Assembly: GCF_004634215.1 (NCBI RefSeq)
Contig: NZ_SMMH01000035.1
Location: forward strand, 1-34,871
DNA: 34,871 nucleotides
Direction of reading: 5' to 3'
Source: Deinococcus fonticola
GTDB taxonomy: Bacteria; Deinococcota; Deinococci; Deinococcales; Deinococcaceae
The notes beneath the pieces were generated by a model, which worked only from the letters and a program-made list of their open reading frames with translations, had not been told where the DNA came from and did no database searches. Below are positions 9,590 to 17,625 of this stretch, one piece after another (positions within the stretch are counted from its first letter, which is position 1; each line of letters opens with the position of its first letter). Both the position numbers and the translations under genes were made by a program.

Positions 9590-9595
9590 ACTGTA
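9590..9595 (-). promoter_or_regulatory. -10 box (TACAGT) of the 79-aa gene
   Basis: TACAGT followed by CTCGCC and ATG on the minus strand gives leaderless-type spacing. The box overlaps the last base pairs of the first 37-bp repeat. Identical TACAGT boxes recur at the other repeat junctions (9632-9627 and 9669-9664). Confidence 0.5.
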
Positions 9596-9700
9596 CGGGC
9601 CGCAAGTGTGAAGAAGCCGTCCCACAACTGTACGGGCCGCAAGTGTGAAGAAGCCGTCCCACAACTGTACGGGCCGCAAGTGTGAAGAAGCCGTCCCACA
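9591..9700. repeat. Three tandem copies of a 37-bp unit
   Basis: Units begin at 9591, 9628 and 9665, each starting CTGTACGGGCCGCAAGTGTG on the plus strand. The copies appear identical; the third lacks its last base. On the minus strand each junction yields TACAGT, so the array multiplies the promoter-proximal sequence of the small gene at 9344-9583. The period is not a multiple of three and the array is outside the accepted coding region. Confidence 0.95.
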
Positions 9701-9744
9701 GATGAAAAAAGTGATGGGTGGCGCGTAGCCCTGGCCGCCGCCGC

Positions 9745-10845
9745 TCAGTCGGAGGTGGCGGGCGGCTGAAGGCCGCGCCCGCTGGCCTCGCGGCGGGCGA
9801 TTTCGGCGCGCACCACCGGGGCCACCTCGGTGCCGAGCAATTCGATGGATTTCATAACCTGCGCGTGCGGCAGCACCCCGACGCTTTGCATCAGGAAGCG
9901 CTGATGCTGAAAAATATCGTGCTGAAAGAGAATTTTTTCGATTACCTGCGACGGGTCACCCACGAAGTACGCGCCGCGCAGGCCCGCGCCCGCCTCGAAT
10001 TCGGCCCGCTGGGTGGGCGGCCAGCCGCGCTCGCGGCCCAGGCGGTTCATGACGCTGGCGTGCGCCGGCCAGTAGCTGTCGGTGGCCTGCTGTGAGGTCT
10101 GGGCGATGAAGCCGTGCGGGTTGATGCCCAGGGCCGTCTGCGCCAGTTTGCCGGCGCGGGCGGCGGCCTCGCGGTACAGCTGCGCGAACCCCGCGAAGCG
10201 CTCCGGCATTCCACCGATGATCGCCAGTGCCATCGGCAGGCCCAGTTCCCCCGCCCGCACGGCGGAAGCGGGCGTACCCCCCACCGCCAGCCACACCGGC
10301 AGCTGCGGCTGCACCGGGCGCGGGTAGATGCCCTCGCCACCCAGCGGCGAACGGTACTGGCCGCGCCAGGTGACGTGAGTTTCCTGGCGCAGTTTCAGCA
10401 GCAAGTCCAGTTTCTCGCTGAACAGCGTGTCGTAGTCGAAGGGCCGTTCGCCCATGAACAGCGGAAAGGACTCGGCGAAGGAACCGCGCCCGGCCATGAT
10501 CTCGGCGCGGCCATCCGAGATCAGGTCAATGGTGGCGAACTGCTGAAACACCCGCACCGGGTCTTCGGTGCCCAGCACCGTGACTGCGCTGGACAGGCGA
10601 ATGTTCTTCGTCCTGGCGGCGGCGGCAGCCAGCAGGGTGGCCGGCGAAGACGCCAGGTAGTCGGGGCGGTGGTGCTCCCCGACGGCGTACACGTCGAGGC
10701 CCACCTGGTCGGCCAGTTCGATTTCTTCCAGCAGTTCCCGAATGCGCTGCTGCGGGCTGATGGATGTGCCGTCGGTGCGCTGCGGCGCGTAGTCCACGAA
10801 GCCGTGAAGGCCGACTTCAAAGTGAGGGGTGGAAGGCAAGGTCAT
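9745..10845 (-). CDS. LLM-class flavin-dependent oxidoreductase (luciferase-like monooxygenase)
   Basis: This predicted FMN/F420-type TIM-barrel oxidoreductase has 366 residues. The bacterial luciferase-like fold is indicated by an N-terminal [20 protein letters not shown] segment (~42-61). It is followed by [20 protein letters not shown] and the [21 protein letters not shown] motif with [15 protein letters not shown], characteristic of the family. The length is typical. No partner flavin reductase is adjacent, so the reductant source and substrate are unknown. The start ATG at 10845 follows a CATACT box by 6 nt. A near-palindrome at 10875-10886 may be an operator. It is probably monocistronic, because the tandem repeats separate it from the next gene. 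Confidence 0.9.
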   Translation of the reverse strand: MTLPSTPHFEVGLHGFVDYAPQRTDGTSISPQQRIRELLEEIELADQVGLDVYAVGEHHRPDYLASSPATLLAAAAARTKNIRLSSAVTVLGTEDPVRVFQQFATIDLISDGRAEIMAGRGSFAESFPLFMGERPFDYDTLFSEKLDLLLKLRQETHVTWRGQYRSPLGGEGIYPRPVQPQLPVWLAVGGTPASAVRAGELGLPMALAIIGGMPERFAGFAQLYREAAARAGKLAQTALGINPHGFIAQTSQQATDSYWPAHASVMNRLGRERGWPPTQRAEFEAGAGLRGAYFVGDPSQVIEKILFQHDIFQHQRFLMQSVGVLPHAQVMKSIELLGTEVAPVVRAEIARREASGRGLQPPATSD

Positions 10846-10874
10846 GCGCCCAGTATGCGCCCATCTTCAATTGG

Positions 10875-10886
10875 TTTGATATCTAA
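10875..10886. promoter_or_regulatory. Near-palindromic possible operator upstream of the LLM oxidoreductase
   Basis: TTTGATATCTAA is a 12-bp palindrome with one mismatch pair, 30 bp upstream of the oxidoreductase ATG. AT-rich TTnGATATCnAA-like sites are typical of MarR-family repressors, but no such regulator is in the window, so the assignment is speculative. Confidence 0.35.
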
Positions 10887-10905
10887 CGGAATGCTGCCCA
10901 GCCGT

Positions 10906-10935
10906 TTATCTGATGGCGGCTTATCTGGTGGCGGC
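10906..10935. repeat. 15-bp tandem duplication across a stop codon
   Basis: TTATCTGATGGCGGC is followed directly by TTATCTGGTGGCGGC, with one mismatch. The unit is five codons long and includes the TAA of the lipoprotein hydrolase gene, so a second in-frame TAA lies five codons past the first. Confidence 0.8.
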
Positions 10936-11928
10936 CCAGAAGGCGTCGAGCGCGGCTTTCACTTCAGCCGGCTTCTCGAAGTGCGGCAGCCCGTCGGTGT
11001 CCGGGATACGCACCACCCTGGCGTTGGGCTGCTGGGCGAACAGCGGCAGGCGACTGAAGCTCACAAAGCCGTCACGGTCGTACAGCACCAGGGTCGGCGT
11101 GGACAGTGGGCGGTACAGGTCGCCGTAAGCGTCTGGGGTGAACAGGCGTCCGCTGACGAAATACAGGGGCGCGTACTTCGCGCCGGGCTGGCGGGTGGTG
11201 TCGATGGCGTAGTCGATGAGCCCCTGATCCACCGGGCCACGGAAGCTGCGGCTCAGGAAGTACTCGATGCTGGGGCGGGTACGCAGCGTGGCGTACAGCG
11301 TGTTGCCGAAGCTGTTGAGGGTGGTGTACAGCCGCACGCCGCGGTCGGCGTCGCTGGCCCGCTGGGTACCGCCGCGGGCTTCTCCCATTCCACTGGGGCT
11401 GATGAGGGCCAGTGTTTTGATGCGCGGCTCGCTCAGGGCGGCGCGGGCGGCAAATTCACTGCCGAGCGACAGGCTCACCACGTCCACGTCGGTGTTCAGT
11501 TCGGCCACCAGCGCCGTCAGGGCGCGGGTCATCAGTTCCGGGGTGTAGGTCACGTCGGGGCGGTCACTGCGGCCGAAGCCGGGCCACTCCAGCGCGTACA
11601 CCGGGCGCGTGCCGACATAAGCGTCCCAGAGGGGTTTCATCTCGTAGGCGCTGCCCGCCGCGTTGATGGAGTGCGTCAGGACGAGCGGGCGGCCGGTGCC
11701 GGACGGGCTGGCGTAATAGTTCACCTGGCCGAAGCCGGGAAGGGTCAGGGAGCGGCGTTCCCCGTTCACGGCGGGGCGCAGCGCACTCTGGCCGTCAAGT
11801 GGGCCACCCTGAGACTGCGCCGCTGAGGACTGTGCTGCTGGGAACTGGGCCGCCGGGGCGCAGGCGTTCAGGAGAAGCGCAGCAGCGGTCAGAACAAGGG
11901 TGCCGAGGACGATTTTTTTCAGCTTCAT
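10921..11928 (-). CDS. Lipoprotein alpha/beta-fold hydrolase
   Basis: This 335-residue exported hydrolase has a lipoprotein signal (LLLNAC lipobox, lipidated Cys at ~23) and an Ala/Gln/Ser linker to ~45. The alpha/beta core has the [20 protein letters not shown] oxyanion-loop region and the nucleophile elbow SLSLGS (~Ser157). An acid lies in LVLYDRDGF and a histidine in DGLPHFEKP near the C terminus. The final motif is typical of MhpC/BioH-like hydrolases with a late His. It is probably anchored on the outer face of a membrane. It is divergent from padR with an 82-bp gap containing a perfect palindrome next to its TATGCT -10 box, so it is a likely PadR target. Substrate is unknown. Confidence 0.85.
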   Translation of the reverse strand: MKLKKIVLGTLVLTAAALLLNACAPAAQFPAAQSSAAQSQGGPLDGQSALRPAVNGERRSLTLPGFGQVNYYASPSGTGRPLVLTHSINAAGSAYEMKPLWDAYVGTRPVYALEWPGFGRSDRPDVTYTPELMTRALTALVAELNTDVDVVSLSLGSEFAARAALSEPRIKTLALISPSGMGEARGGTQRASDADRGVRLYTTLNSFGNTLYATLRTRPSIEYFLSRSFRGPVDQGLIDYAIDTTRQPGAKYAPLYFVSGRLFTPDAYGDLYRPLSTPTLVLYDRDGFVSFSRLPLFAQQPNARVVRIPDTDGLPHFEKPAEVKAALDAFWAATR

Positions 11929-11983
11929 GGGGAACCTCGCTTGAACAGGGGGCGCAGAAGAGGGGCCGTAACGTTCAATTCAC

Positions 11984-12003
11984 AGCATAGTCAGTCCTGA
12001 CTA
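11984..12003. promoter_or_regulatory. Divergent padR/hydrolase control region with perfect palindrome
   Basis: TAGTCAG-TC-CTGACTA (11988-12003) is a perfect inverted repeat with 7-bp arms. On the minus strand it directly abuts and slightly overlaps TATGCT (11989-11984), a good -10 for the lipoprotein hydrolase. On the plus strand it ends 7 bp before the padR ATG. A dimeric repressor binding here could silence both genes. Assignment to PadR is inferred from position. Confidence 0.65.
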
Positions 12004-12010
12004 GTCTAAA

Positions 12011-12610
12011 ATGAGTGGTATGCCTCACCAACCATTGAGCGAGGTCGCCCACGGCCTTCCCCCCCTGCCCGACGACGAGCGCACCCTGCTGCTGCTGGGC
12101 CTGCTGACCGCGCAGGACAGGCACGGCTACGAGATCAACGACTTCATCGAGCACAACCTGCAAAACGTCATCGCCCTGAAAAAAGCCACCGCGTACCAGT
12201 TGCTGGAGCGCCTGGAACACCACGGCCTGGTGGAAAGCCGCATCGAGCAGCACGGCCACCGGCCCAGCCGCAAGGTGTACCACCTGACGGACGCGGGCCG
12301 GGAACGCTTCGGGGCCATGCTGCTCACACAACTGCGCCAGGAAGAAGCCCTGATCCTGACCGGCAACGTCCCGGTGATGTTCAGCGAGAACCTGAACCGC
12401 GAAGACCTGCTCGCCAGCCTTCAGGAGAGGCTGGACAAACTCGAAGCCCGCGTGAACCTCTACGACTCGTTCCGCCTGCCCTGCACACCGGGCGTGGGCC
12501 TCGCCATGCGCCGCATCCACCACCTCACCCGCGCCGACCGGGACTGGCTGAACGCCACCCTGCAGGAACTGCGCGCGCAGACAGAAGAAACGGAGCCTGC
12601 CACACCGTGA
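12011..12610 (+). CDS. PadR-family transcriptional regulator
   Basis: This 199-residue regulator has an N-terminal winged-helix PadR domain (~24-105). It includes LLLLGLLTAQDRHGYEINDF, an ATAYQLLERLEHHGLVESRI recognition-helix region and the wing KVYHLTDAGRERFGAMLL. The C-terminal ~80 residues are helical (LQERLDKLEARVNLYDS) and form the usual dimerisation arm. The ATG at 12011 is used; a second ATG at 12020 is possible. It lies 34 bp upstream of mrpA in the same direction, so it may be co-transcribed with the antiporter. A perfect palindrome just upstream suggests autoregulation. The inducer is unknown. Confidence 0.9.
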   Translation: MSGMPHQPLSEVAHGLPPLPDDERTLLLLGLLTAQDRHGYEINDFIEHNLQNVIALKKATAYQLLERLEHHGLVESRIEQHGHRPSRKVYHLTDAGRERFGAMLLTQLRQEEALILTGNVPVMFSENLNREDLLASLQERLDKLEARVNLYDSFRLPCTPGVGLAMRRIHHLTRADRDWLNATLQELRAQTEETEPATP

Positions 12611-12644
12611 AGAAAACGACCCGCACCTCTGATCCGGGCCGACG

Positions 12645-15041
12645 ATGCTGACGCTCGCGGTTCTCTTTCCCTTCCTGATCGCCCTGGTCTGTGCCCTGGC
12701 CGCCCGCATCCTGGGCCGCCGGACGGGTTTTCTCGCCGCGCTGGGCTTCGTTCCCGCGCTGCTGCTGGCCCTGCCGCTGCTGAACATGCCGGCCGCCGCG
12801 CCCGCCAGCGAACTCACGCCGTGGGTGGCCGAAATCGACCTGCACCTGCGTTTCCGTGGGGACGGGTTCTCGCTGCTGTTCGCCGTGCTGATCGGATTGA
12901 TCGGCACGCTGGCCACCTGGTACTCGGTCTCCTACCTGTCCGCCTCGGAAAAGTTCGGGCGCTTCTACCCCTACCTGCTGGCCTTCGGGGGGTCGATGCT
13001 GGGCCTGGTGCTGTCGGACAACCTGCCCGCGCTGTTCATGTTCTGGGAGATGACCAGCGTCACCAGTTTCCTGCTGATTGGCCTGTGGCACACCCGCGGC
13101 GCGGCGCGCGACGGCGCGGTGAAAGCTTTTTTGATCAGTGCGCTCGGCGGGCTGGGCTTGCTGGCTGCCGTCGCCATGCTGGGCATCGCGGGCGGAACCA
13201 CCACCCTTTCCCAGCTTGATCTGGAGGCGGTGCGGGCCTCTCCCCTGTTCCTGCCCGCGCTGCTGTGCACGCTGCTGGCCGCGGCCACGAAATCCGCGCA
13301 GCTTCCCTTTCACCTGTGGCTGCCCACCGCCATGGAAGCGCCCACACCCATCTCGGCTTTCCTGCACTCGGCCACGATGGTCAAAGCCGGTGTGCTGCTG
13401 GTCGCCAAATTTGGCCTGATTTTCGGCGCGTCGGCGCTGTGGAGCGGCCTTCTGGTGCCACTGGGCCTGGCAACGCTGGCGTGGGGGTCGTGGCTGGCCC
13501 TGCGGCAAACGGACCTCAAGGCCCTGCTGGCGTACTCCACCGTGTCGCAGCTGGGCCTGCTGATGAGCCTGTACGGCCTGGCCAGCGACGAGGGGCGCTT
13601 CGCGGCCACCACGCACCTGCTGAACCACGCGGCTTTCAAGGCGGCGCTGTTTTTCGTGGTGGGCATCATCGACCACGAGACCGGAACGCGCGAAATTCCT
13701 TTCCTGCAAAACCTGCGCCGGCATCTGCCGGTCACGTTCGTGCTGGCCCTGCTCGCCACGCTGAGCATGGCGGGCCTGCCGCCGCTGGGCGGGTTCATCA
13801 GCAAGGAACTGTTTTACGAGGCGATGCTGCACCACGGCCCGGCGTTTATCACGGTGGCGGTGCTGGGCAGCATCCTGACCTTTGCCTACTGCGCGCGGCT
13901 GCTCAGCATTTTCTTCGAGCACCGCAGAACCCTGACCCCGGAAATGGAAGCGTTCCGGCAGCAGCACGTCAGGGAACACATCCATGAAGCTGGACCGGGC
14001 CTGTACCTGCCGCCCGCGCTGCTGGTGGGCGCGGCCCTGCTGTTCGGCCTGGTGCCCGGCTCGGCCGAGTGGTTGACGCGCACCGCCTCGAACTCCCTGA
14101 ATTTTGGCGAGTACAAGGAACATCTGGCCCTGTGGCACGGTGTCAACACCGCGCTGCTGCTCTCGGTGCTGACGTGGCTGGCGGGCGCCGTGGTGGTGTG
14201 GCGCGCCGCGACGTTCGCCCGTTTCCAGAGCGCGGTGACGCCCACCTGGAACGCCAACACCGTCTACTACCGCCTCAGCGACGGGTTGCGGGCGGCGGCC
14301 AGCCGGGTCGTCGCGCACTCGCAGGGGCTGGCGCTGCCGGATCAGCTGCGCGTGATGCTGCTGGCCGCCGGGGTGATGGGGGGGTACGCCGTGTGGCGTT
14401 CGCCGCAGGTGTTCCACTCGATCGGCGTGCTGCCGCTCAGCCTGCTGCCCATCGGGGTGCTGCTCATTGCCGGAGCGCTGGGTGTGCTGCTCTCGCGCAA
14501 CCGGCTGACCGCCGTGATCGTGATGGGCCTGACGGGTTTCGGCAGTGCCGCCGCGTTCCTGGCCTTCCGCGCCCCGGATCTGGCGCTCACGCAACTGCTG
14601 GTCGAGGCCGTCACGGTCATTCTGTTCCTGCTGGCCTTCCGTTACCTTCCGGGCGTGCGCGATCTGCCGCGCACCCGTGGGCGCCTGCTGCTCGATGCTG
14701 GACTGGCCCTCGCGGCAGGTGCGGGTGCCACCCTGCTGACCCTCAGCAGCCTGCGGTTCCTCGCGCCGCCCATCTCGCCTTATTACCTCGTGAACAGCTA
14801 CAAGGGCGGCGGTGGGCAGAACGCCGTGAACGTCCTGCTGGTGGATTTCCGGGGCTTCGACACGCTCGGTGAAGGGCTGGTGGTCGGGATGGTCGCCCTC
14901 GCGGTCGTCAGCCTGGTGAAACTGGGCAAGAAAGGCCCCACGACCACCCCCCCGAATCCCCGAATCGACCCGGACAAGATCAACCAGGAGAGGGTCAACC
15001 CGGACAGGCGCGTGGAGGTCAGCCGTGAAACGCAAAACTAA
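12645..15041 (+). CDS. mrpA: Mrp Na+/H+ antiporter subunit A
   Basis: This is the largest antiporter subunit (798 residues, the normal length), a polytopic membrane protein homologous to NuoL of complex I. The NuoL-like core holds the conserved glutamate in FWEMTSVTSFLL (E135). It also has the lysine-containing segments ATKSAQLPFHLWLPTAMEAP (K216) and SATMVKAG (K247), which serve in proton translocation in characterised Mrp proteins. The C-terminal third contains the DUF4040/MbhE-like segment (TGFGSAAAFLAFRAPDLALT). The last ~30 residues are hydrophilic, and the gene overlaps mrpB by 17 bp. No strong ribosome-binding site precedes the ATG. It leads a complete seven-gene operon for monovalent cation/proton antiport. 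Confidence 0.95.
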   Translation: MLTLAVLFPFLIALVCALAARILGRRTGFLAALGFVPALLLALPLLNMPAAAPASELTPWVAEIDLHLRFRGDGFSLLFAVLIGLIGTLATWYSVSYLSASEKFGRFYPYLLAFGGSMLGLVLSDNLPALFMFWEMTSVTSFLLIGLWHTRGAARDGAVKAFLISALGGLGLLAAVAMLGIAGGTTTLSQLDLEAVRASPLFLPALLCTLLAAATKSAQLPFHLWLPTAMEAPTPISAFLHSATMVKAGVLLVAKFGLIFGASALWSGLLVPLGLATLAWGSWLALRQTDLKALLAYSTVSQLGLLMSLYGLASDEGRFAATTHLLNHAAFKAALFFVVGIIDHETGTREIPFLQNLRRHLPVTFVLALLATLSMAGLPPLGGFISKELFYEAMLHHGPAFITVAVLGSILTFAYCARLLSIFFEHRRTLTPEMEAFRQQHVREHIHEAGPGLYLPPALLVGAALLFGLVPGSAEWLTRTASNSLNFGEYKEHLALWHGVNTALLLSVLTWLAGAVVVWRAATFARFQSAVTPTWNANTVYYRLSDGLRAAASRVVAHSQGLALPDQLRVMLLAAGVMGGYAVWRSPQVFHSIGVLPLSLLPIGVLLIAGALGVLLSRNRLTAVIVMGLTGFGSAAAFLAFRAPDLALTQLLVEAVTVILFLLAFRYLPGVRDLPRTRGRLLLDAGLALAAGAGATLLTLSSLRFLAPPISPYYLVNSYKGGGGQNAVNVLLVDFRGFDTLGEGLVVGMVALAVVSLVKLGKKGPTTTPPNPRIDPDKINQERVNPDRRVEVSRETQN

Positions 15042-15510
15042 AGTCCAACCCCGCCCCACGCCCGCGCCGCCCCTCAGCGGCGACCCGGTGCTGCGCACCG
15101 TCAGCCGCGCCGCCTTCGCCCTGATCATGCTGTTTGCGCTGCTGCTGCTGTGGCGCGGCCACAACGCTCCCGGCGGCGGGTTTATCGCCGGCCTGATGAC
15201 CGCCTGCGCGCTGATTCTGCACCGCATGTCCACCGGCACGGACGCCCTGCGGCGCGTCAACCCCATCACCCTCATTCCCATCGGCGTCGCCCTTTCTTTC
15301 GCCACGGGCCTGGTGCCGTACCTGCTGGGCAAACCGTACCTGAAAACCGACTACGGCTACCTCACCACCCCCCTCACCGGAGAATTCGAGTGGGCCACCG
15401 CCATGATCTTCGACATCGGGGTGTACCTGGTCGTCATCGGCGCCGGGCTGGGCATCGCCTACGCCCTGATGGACGTGAACCCGCAAGAGCGCGTGCAGGA
15501 GGACAGATGA
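15025..15510 (+). CDS. mrpB: Mrp Na+/H+ antiporter subunit B
   Basis: This small membrane subunit (161 residues) of the antiporter has the family signature GHNAPGGGFIAGLM (~48-61) and about four hydrophobic segments. A basic N-terminal tail (~1-20) is longer than in many MrpB proteins. The start is a GTG at 15025, supported by GGAGG 7 nt upstream and by the overlap with mrpA. Its stop codon shares its last base with the left arm of a large hairpin element (15510-15580), which separates it from mrpC. This breaks the otherwise tightly overlapping gene order. Confidence 0.93.
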   Translation: MKRKTKVQPRPTPAPPLSGDPVLRTVSRAAFALIMLFALLLLWRGHNAPGGGFIAGLMTACALILHRMSTGTDALRRVNPITLIPIGVALSFATGLVPYLLGKPYLKTDYGYLTTPLTGEFEWATAMIFDIGVYLVVIGAGLGIAYALMDVNPQERVQEDR

Positions 15511-15580
15511 GACGGACTCCGCTCCATTTCCACACCTCCAGGAAAGCACTGGAGGTGTGTCCATACCGCGGAGTCCGTCT
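15510..15580 (+). repeat. Nested hairpin element between mrpB and mrpC (repeat-like, terminator-like)
   Basis: A perfect 13-bp outer stem pairs AGACGGACTCCGC (15510-15522) with 15568-15580. A perfect 11-bp inner stem pairs CACACCTCCAG (15531-15541) with 15549-15559 and has a 7-nt loop. A symmetric 8/8 internal loop (TCCATTTC / TCCATACC) separates them. A T-rich tract (TTTTCTCC) follows. The architecture fits a small mobile non-coding repeat, and the RNA could act as an attenuator or mRNA processing/stability signal that sets mrpAB apart from mrpC-G. Deinococcus genomes are known to carry many small non-coding repeats; membership is inferred. Confidence 0.85.
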
Positions 15581-15608
15581 TTTCTCCTTCTCCTTTCAGT
15601 CGGATTTC

Positions 15609-15628
15609 ATCCCCCAACGCTGGGGGAT
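15609..15628 (+). promoter_or_regulatory. Second hairpin just upstream of the mrpC ribosome-binding site
   Basis: ATCCCCCA-ACGC-TGGGGGAT is a perfect 8-bp stem with a 4-nt loop. It ends 7 bp before the mrpC Shine-Dalgarno (GGAG at 15635-15638). It may protect a processed 5' end or shield the start site. It is possibly part of the same inserted repeat region as 15510-15580. Confidence 0.6.
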
Positions 15629-15643
15629 TCCATCGGAGTTTGT

Positions 15644-16075
15644 ATGAATTCGCTTTTTGCCCTCATTATCGGCGTGCTGGTCGGCACCGGCGTTTTCCTG
15701 CTGCTGTCGCGCAGCATCGTGCGGGTGGTGATCGGTCTGGCCTTCATCGCCTACGGCATCAACCTCACGATTCTGACGGTGGCGGGCCTCAGTCAGGCGT
15801 CTCCGCCGCTGCTCTCGTCGCCGGGGCCTTACGTCGATCCTTTGCCACAGGCGTTGATTCTGACCGCCATCGTGATCGGGTTTGCAACGACGGCGTTGAT
15901 TCTGACGGTGGCCCTGCGGGCCTATCAGGTGGCGGGCCATGACGACGTGGAAGCGTTCGGGGACAACCTGGCCCGCACGGTGGACAGCGACCTGGAACGC
16001 GCCGACCCGGAGCACCAGAGCCCGGATCAGCCCGACTGGGAAGACGACACCCTGGCGGGCGGGAGGTCGTTATGA
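15644..16075 (+). CDS. mrpC: Mrp Na+/H+ antiporter subunit C
   Basis: This 143-residue NuoK-like subunit has three hydrophobic helices: FALIIGVLVGTGVFLLLS, VVIGLAFIAYGINLTILTVA and ALILTAIVIGFATTALILTV. The DPLPQALILTAIVIGFA segment is the MrpC/NuoK signature. The C-terminal acidic tail (~105-143) is hydrophilic. The ATG at 15644 is chosen by homology and by GGAG 5 nt upstream. The longer frame from 15557 would begin inside the hairpin element. It is the first gene after the 133-bp non-coding gap in the operon, and its end overlaps mrpD by 4 bp. Confidence 0.93.
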   Translation: MNSLFALIIGVLVGTGVFLLLSRSIVRVVIGLAFIAYGINLTILTVAGLSQASPPLLSSPGPYVDPLPQALILTAIVIGFATTALILTVALRAYQVAGHDDVEAFGDNLARTVDSDLERADPEHQSPDQPDWEDDTLAGGRSL

Positions 16076-17625
16076 ACAGTGCCCTGCCTCTGGCCCCGAT
16101 TCTGCTGCCGTTCGGCGTGGGGTTGCTGTGCCTGTTGCCCCTGCGCCGCCCCCTGAAGGCCGGGCTGGCCCTCACCGGTACGGTGCTCATGTTCCTGCTG
16201 AGTCTGCTGCTGGTGAACGCCACGGCGGACGGCAGCGTGCTGGTCAGTGAACTGGGCGGCTGGAAGGCCCCTTTCGGCATCGTGATGACGGCCGACCGGC
16301 TCTCGGCGTACATGAGTGCGCTGGCCTCGCTGTCGGGCGTGTTCGCGCTGTGGTTCATGCTGGCCGCCGAAGACCGTGTGCGCGAGAAACACCACGCCTT
16401 CGCCCTCACGATGTTCCTGTTCACGGGCGTGCAGTTGTCGTTCCTGACGGGCGACCTGTTCAACCTGTTCGTCGCCTTCGAGGTGATGCTGGTCGCCAGT
16501 TACGCGCTGGCGGTGCTGGGTTCCACCCGTGAGCAACTGCGCGAGGGTTTCCGGTACATCGTGATGAATCTGGCGGCCTCCTCGCTGCTGGTGGCGGCCT
16601 GCGGGCTGACTTACGGCACGCTGGGTACGCTGAATTTCGCTCATCTGGCGCAGCGTTCCCTGGAACTGGGGCCGCGCACGACCGTCACCGCGCTGGCGGT
16701 GCTGCTGATGACGGTGTTTGCGTCGAAAGGGGCCCTGTTTCCGCTGGGGTTCTGGCTACCGGGCACTTATCCGGCCCTGCCGCACGCCAGCAGCGCGTTT
16801 TTTGCGGCGATTCTCACCAAGGTGGGGGTGTACGCCCTGATTCGCGTGCTGACCACCGTGTTTCAGGCCGACAGCGCCCTGCCGCAGATCTTTTTGCTGG
16901 GGCTGGGCGCGGCCACCATGCTGTTCGGGGCGCTGGGGGCGCTGAGCCAGCGCGAGTGGCGGCGCATCCTGTCCTTCACGGTGATGGGCAGTGTGGGCTA
17001 CCTGGCCTTCGGCGTGGGCCTGGGCACCCCCGACGCCCTGCGGGCGGCCCTGGTTTACGTGGCAGTCAGCGTGCTGGTGACGCTGGCGCTGTTCCTGATC
17101 GCGGCGGTGGCGGAACGCGCCGGGGGCACGCCCCTGACCCGCCACAGACGCGGCTTCGTCGACCGGATGCCGCTGCTGGCGGGCAGTTACCTGCTGTGCG
17201 CCCTGACCGTCTCGGGGTTGCCGCCCACCGCCGGCTTCGTGGCCAAGTACGCGCTGGTGCGCGCCGGGATCGCGCAGGGTTCCCCACTGGCCATCATCGC
17301 CGTGGTGTGCGCCCTGCTGGCCAGCCTGATCACGCTGTTCGCGCTCCTGAGCGTGTGGCGCGACTTCTTCTGGGGCAAGGCCGACAAGACCATGCCCCTT
17401 CACCCCGTGCCCGCCGGGCAGCAGACGCCCGCTTACGTCGCGTCCGGGCTGGTCGCGGGCCTGTCCCTGTTCGCTGGGCCGCTGTTCACGCACGCGGAGG
17501 CCACCACGCGCGAACTGCGTGACCAGCGGCATTACATTCGCAGTGTGCTGGGCGAGGGGCCGGTGGTGATTCCGCCCGACCCGCAGGGCAAGGAACTGAT
17601 GAAGGACAAGGGAGGCACGCCTTGA
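16072..17625 (+). CDS. mrpD: Mrp Na+/H+ antiporter subunit D
   Basis: This 517-residue NuoN/NuoL-like subunit is the second proton-channel-type protein of the complex. Visible features are the conserved glutamate in NLFVAFEVMLVASYAL, the lysine in FASKGALFPLGFWLP and the family motif PHASSAFFAAILTKVGVYAL. FTVMGSVGYLAFGV and the TVSGLPPTAGFVAKYAL loop follow. About 14 hydrophobic helices are expected. The start overlaps the mrpC stop (ATGA), and its end overlaps mrpE. The length is typical. Together with MrpA it is thought to form the ion-translocating core. Confidence 0.94.
   Translation: MNSALPLAPILLPFGVGLLCLLPLRRPLKAGLALTGTVLMFLLSLLLVNATADGSVLVSELGGWKAPFGIVMTADRLSAYMSALASLSGVFALWFMLAAEDRVREKHHAFALTMFLFTGVQLSFLTGDLFNLFVAFEVMLVASYALAVLGSTREQLREGFRYIVMNLAASSLLVAACGLTYGTLGTLNFAHLAQRSLELGPRTTVTALAVLLMTVFASKGALFPLGFWLPGTYPALPHASSAFFAAILTKVGVYALIRVLTTVFQADSALPQIFLLGLGAATMLFGALGALSQREWRRILSFTVMGSVGYLAFGVGLGTPDALRAALVYVAVSVLVTLALFLIAAVAERAGGTPLTRHRRGFVDRMPLLAGSYLLCALTVSGLPPTAGFVAKYALVRAGIAQGSPLAIIAVVCALLASLITLFALLSVWRDFFWGKADKTMPLHPVPAGQQTPAYVASGLVAGLSLFAGPLFTHAEATTRELRDQRHYIRSVLGEGPVVIPPDPQGKELMKDKGGTP

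Noticed and set aside
9418..9699. Open frames starting inside the 37-bp tandem repeats
   Set aside because: The apparent N-terminal extensions simply translate the repeat in successive frames. The promoter box places the real start at 9583.
9591..9700. CRISPR-like array
   Set aside because: The 37-bp copies are directly contiguous with no unique spacers, and no cas genes are present.
12525..15332. 935-codon open frame on the minus strand
   Set aside because: It is antisense to mrpA and mrpB, which are unambiguous. The translated sequence is low-complexity Gln/Arg/His-rich.
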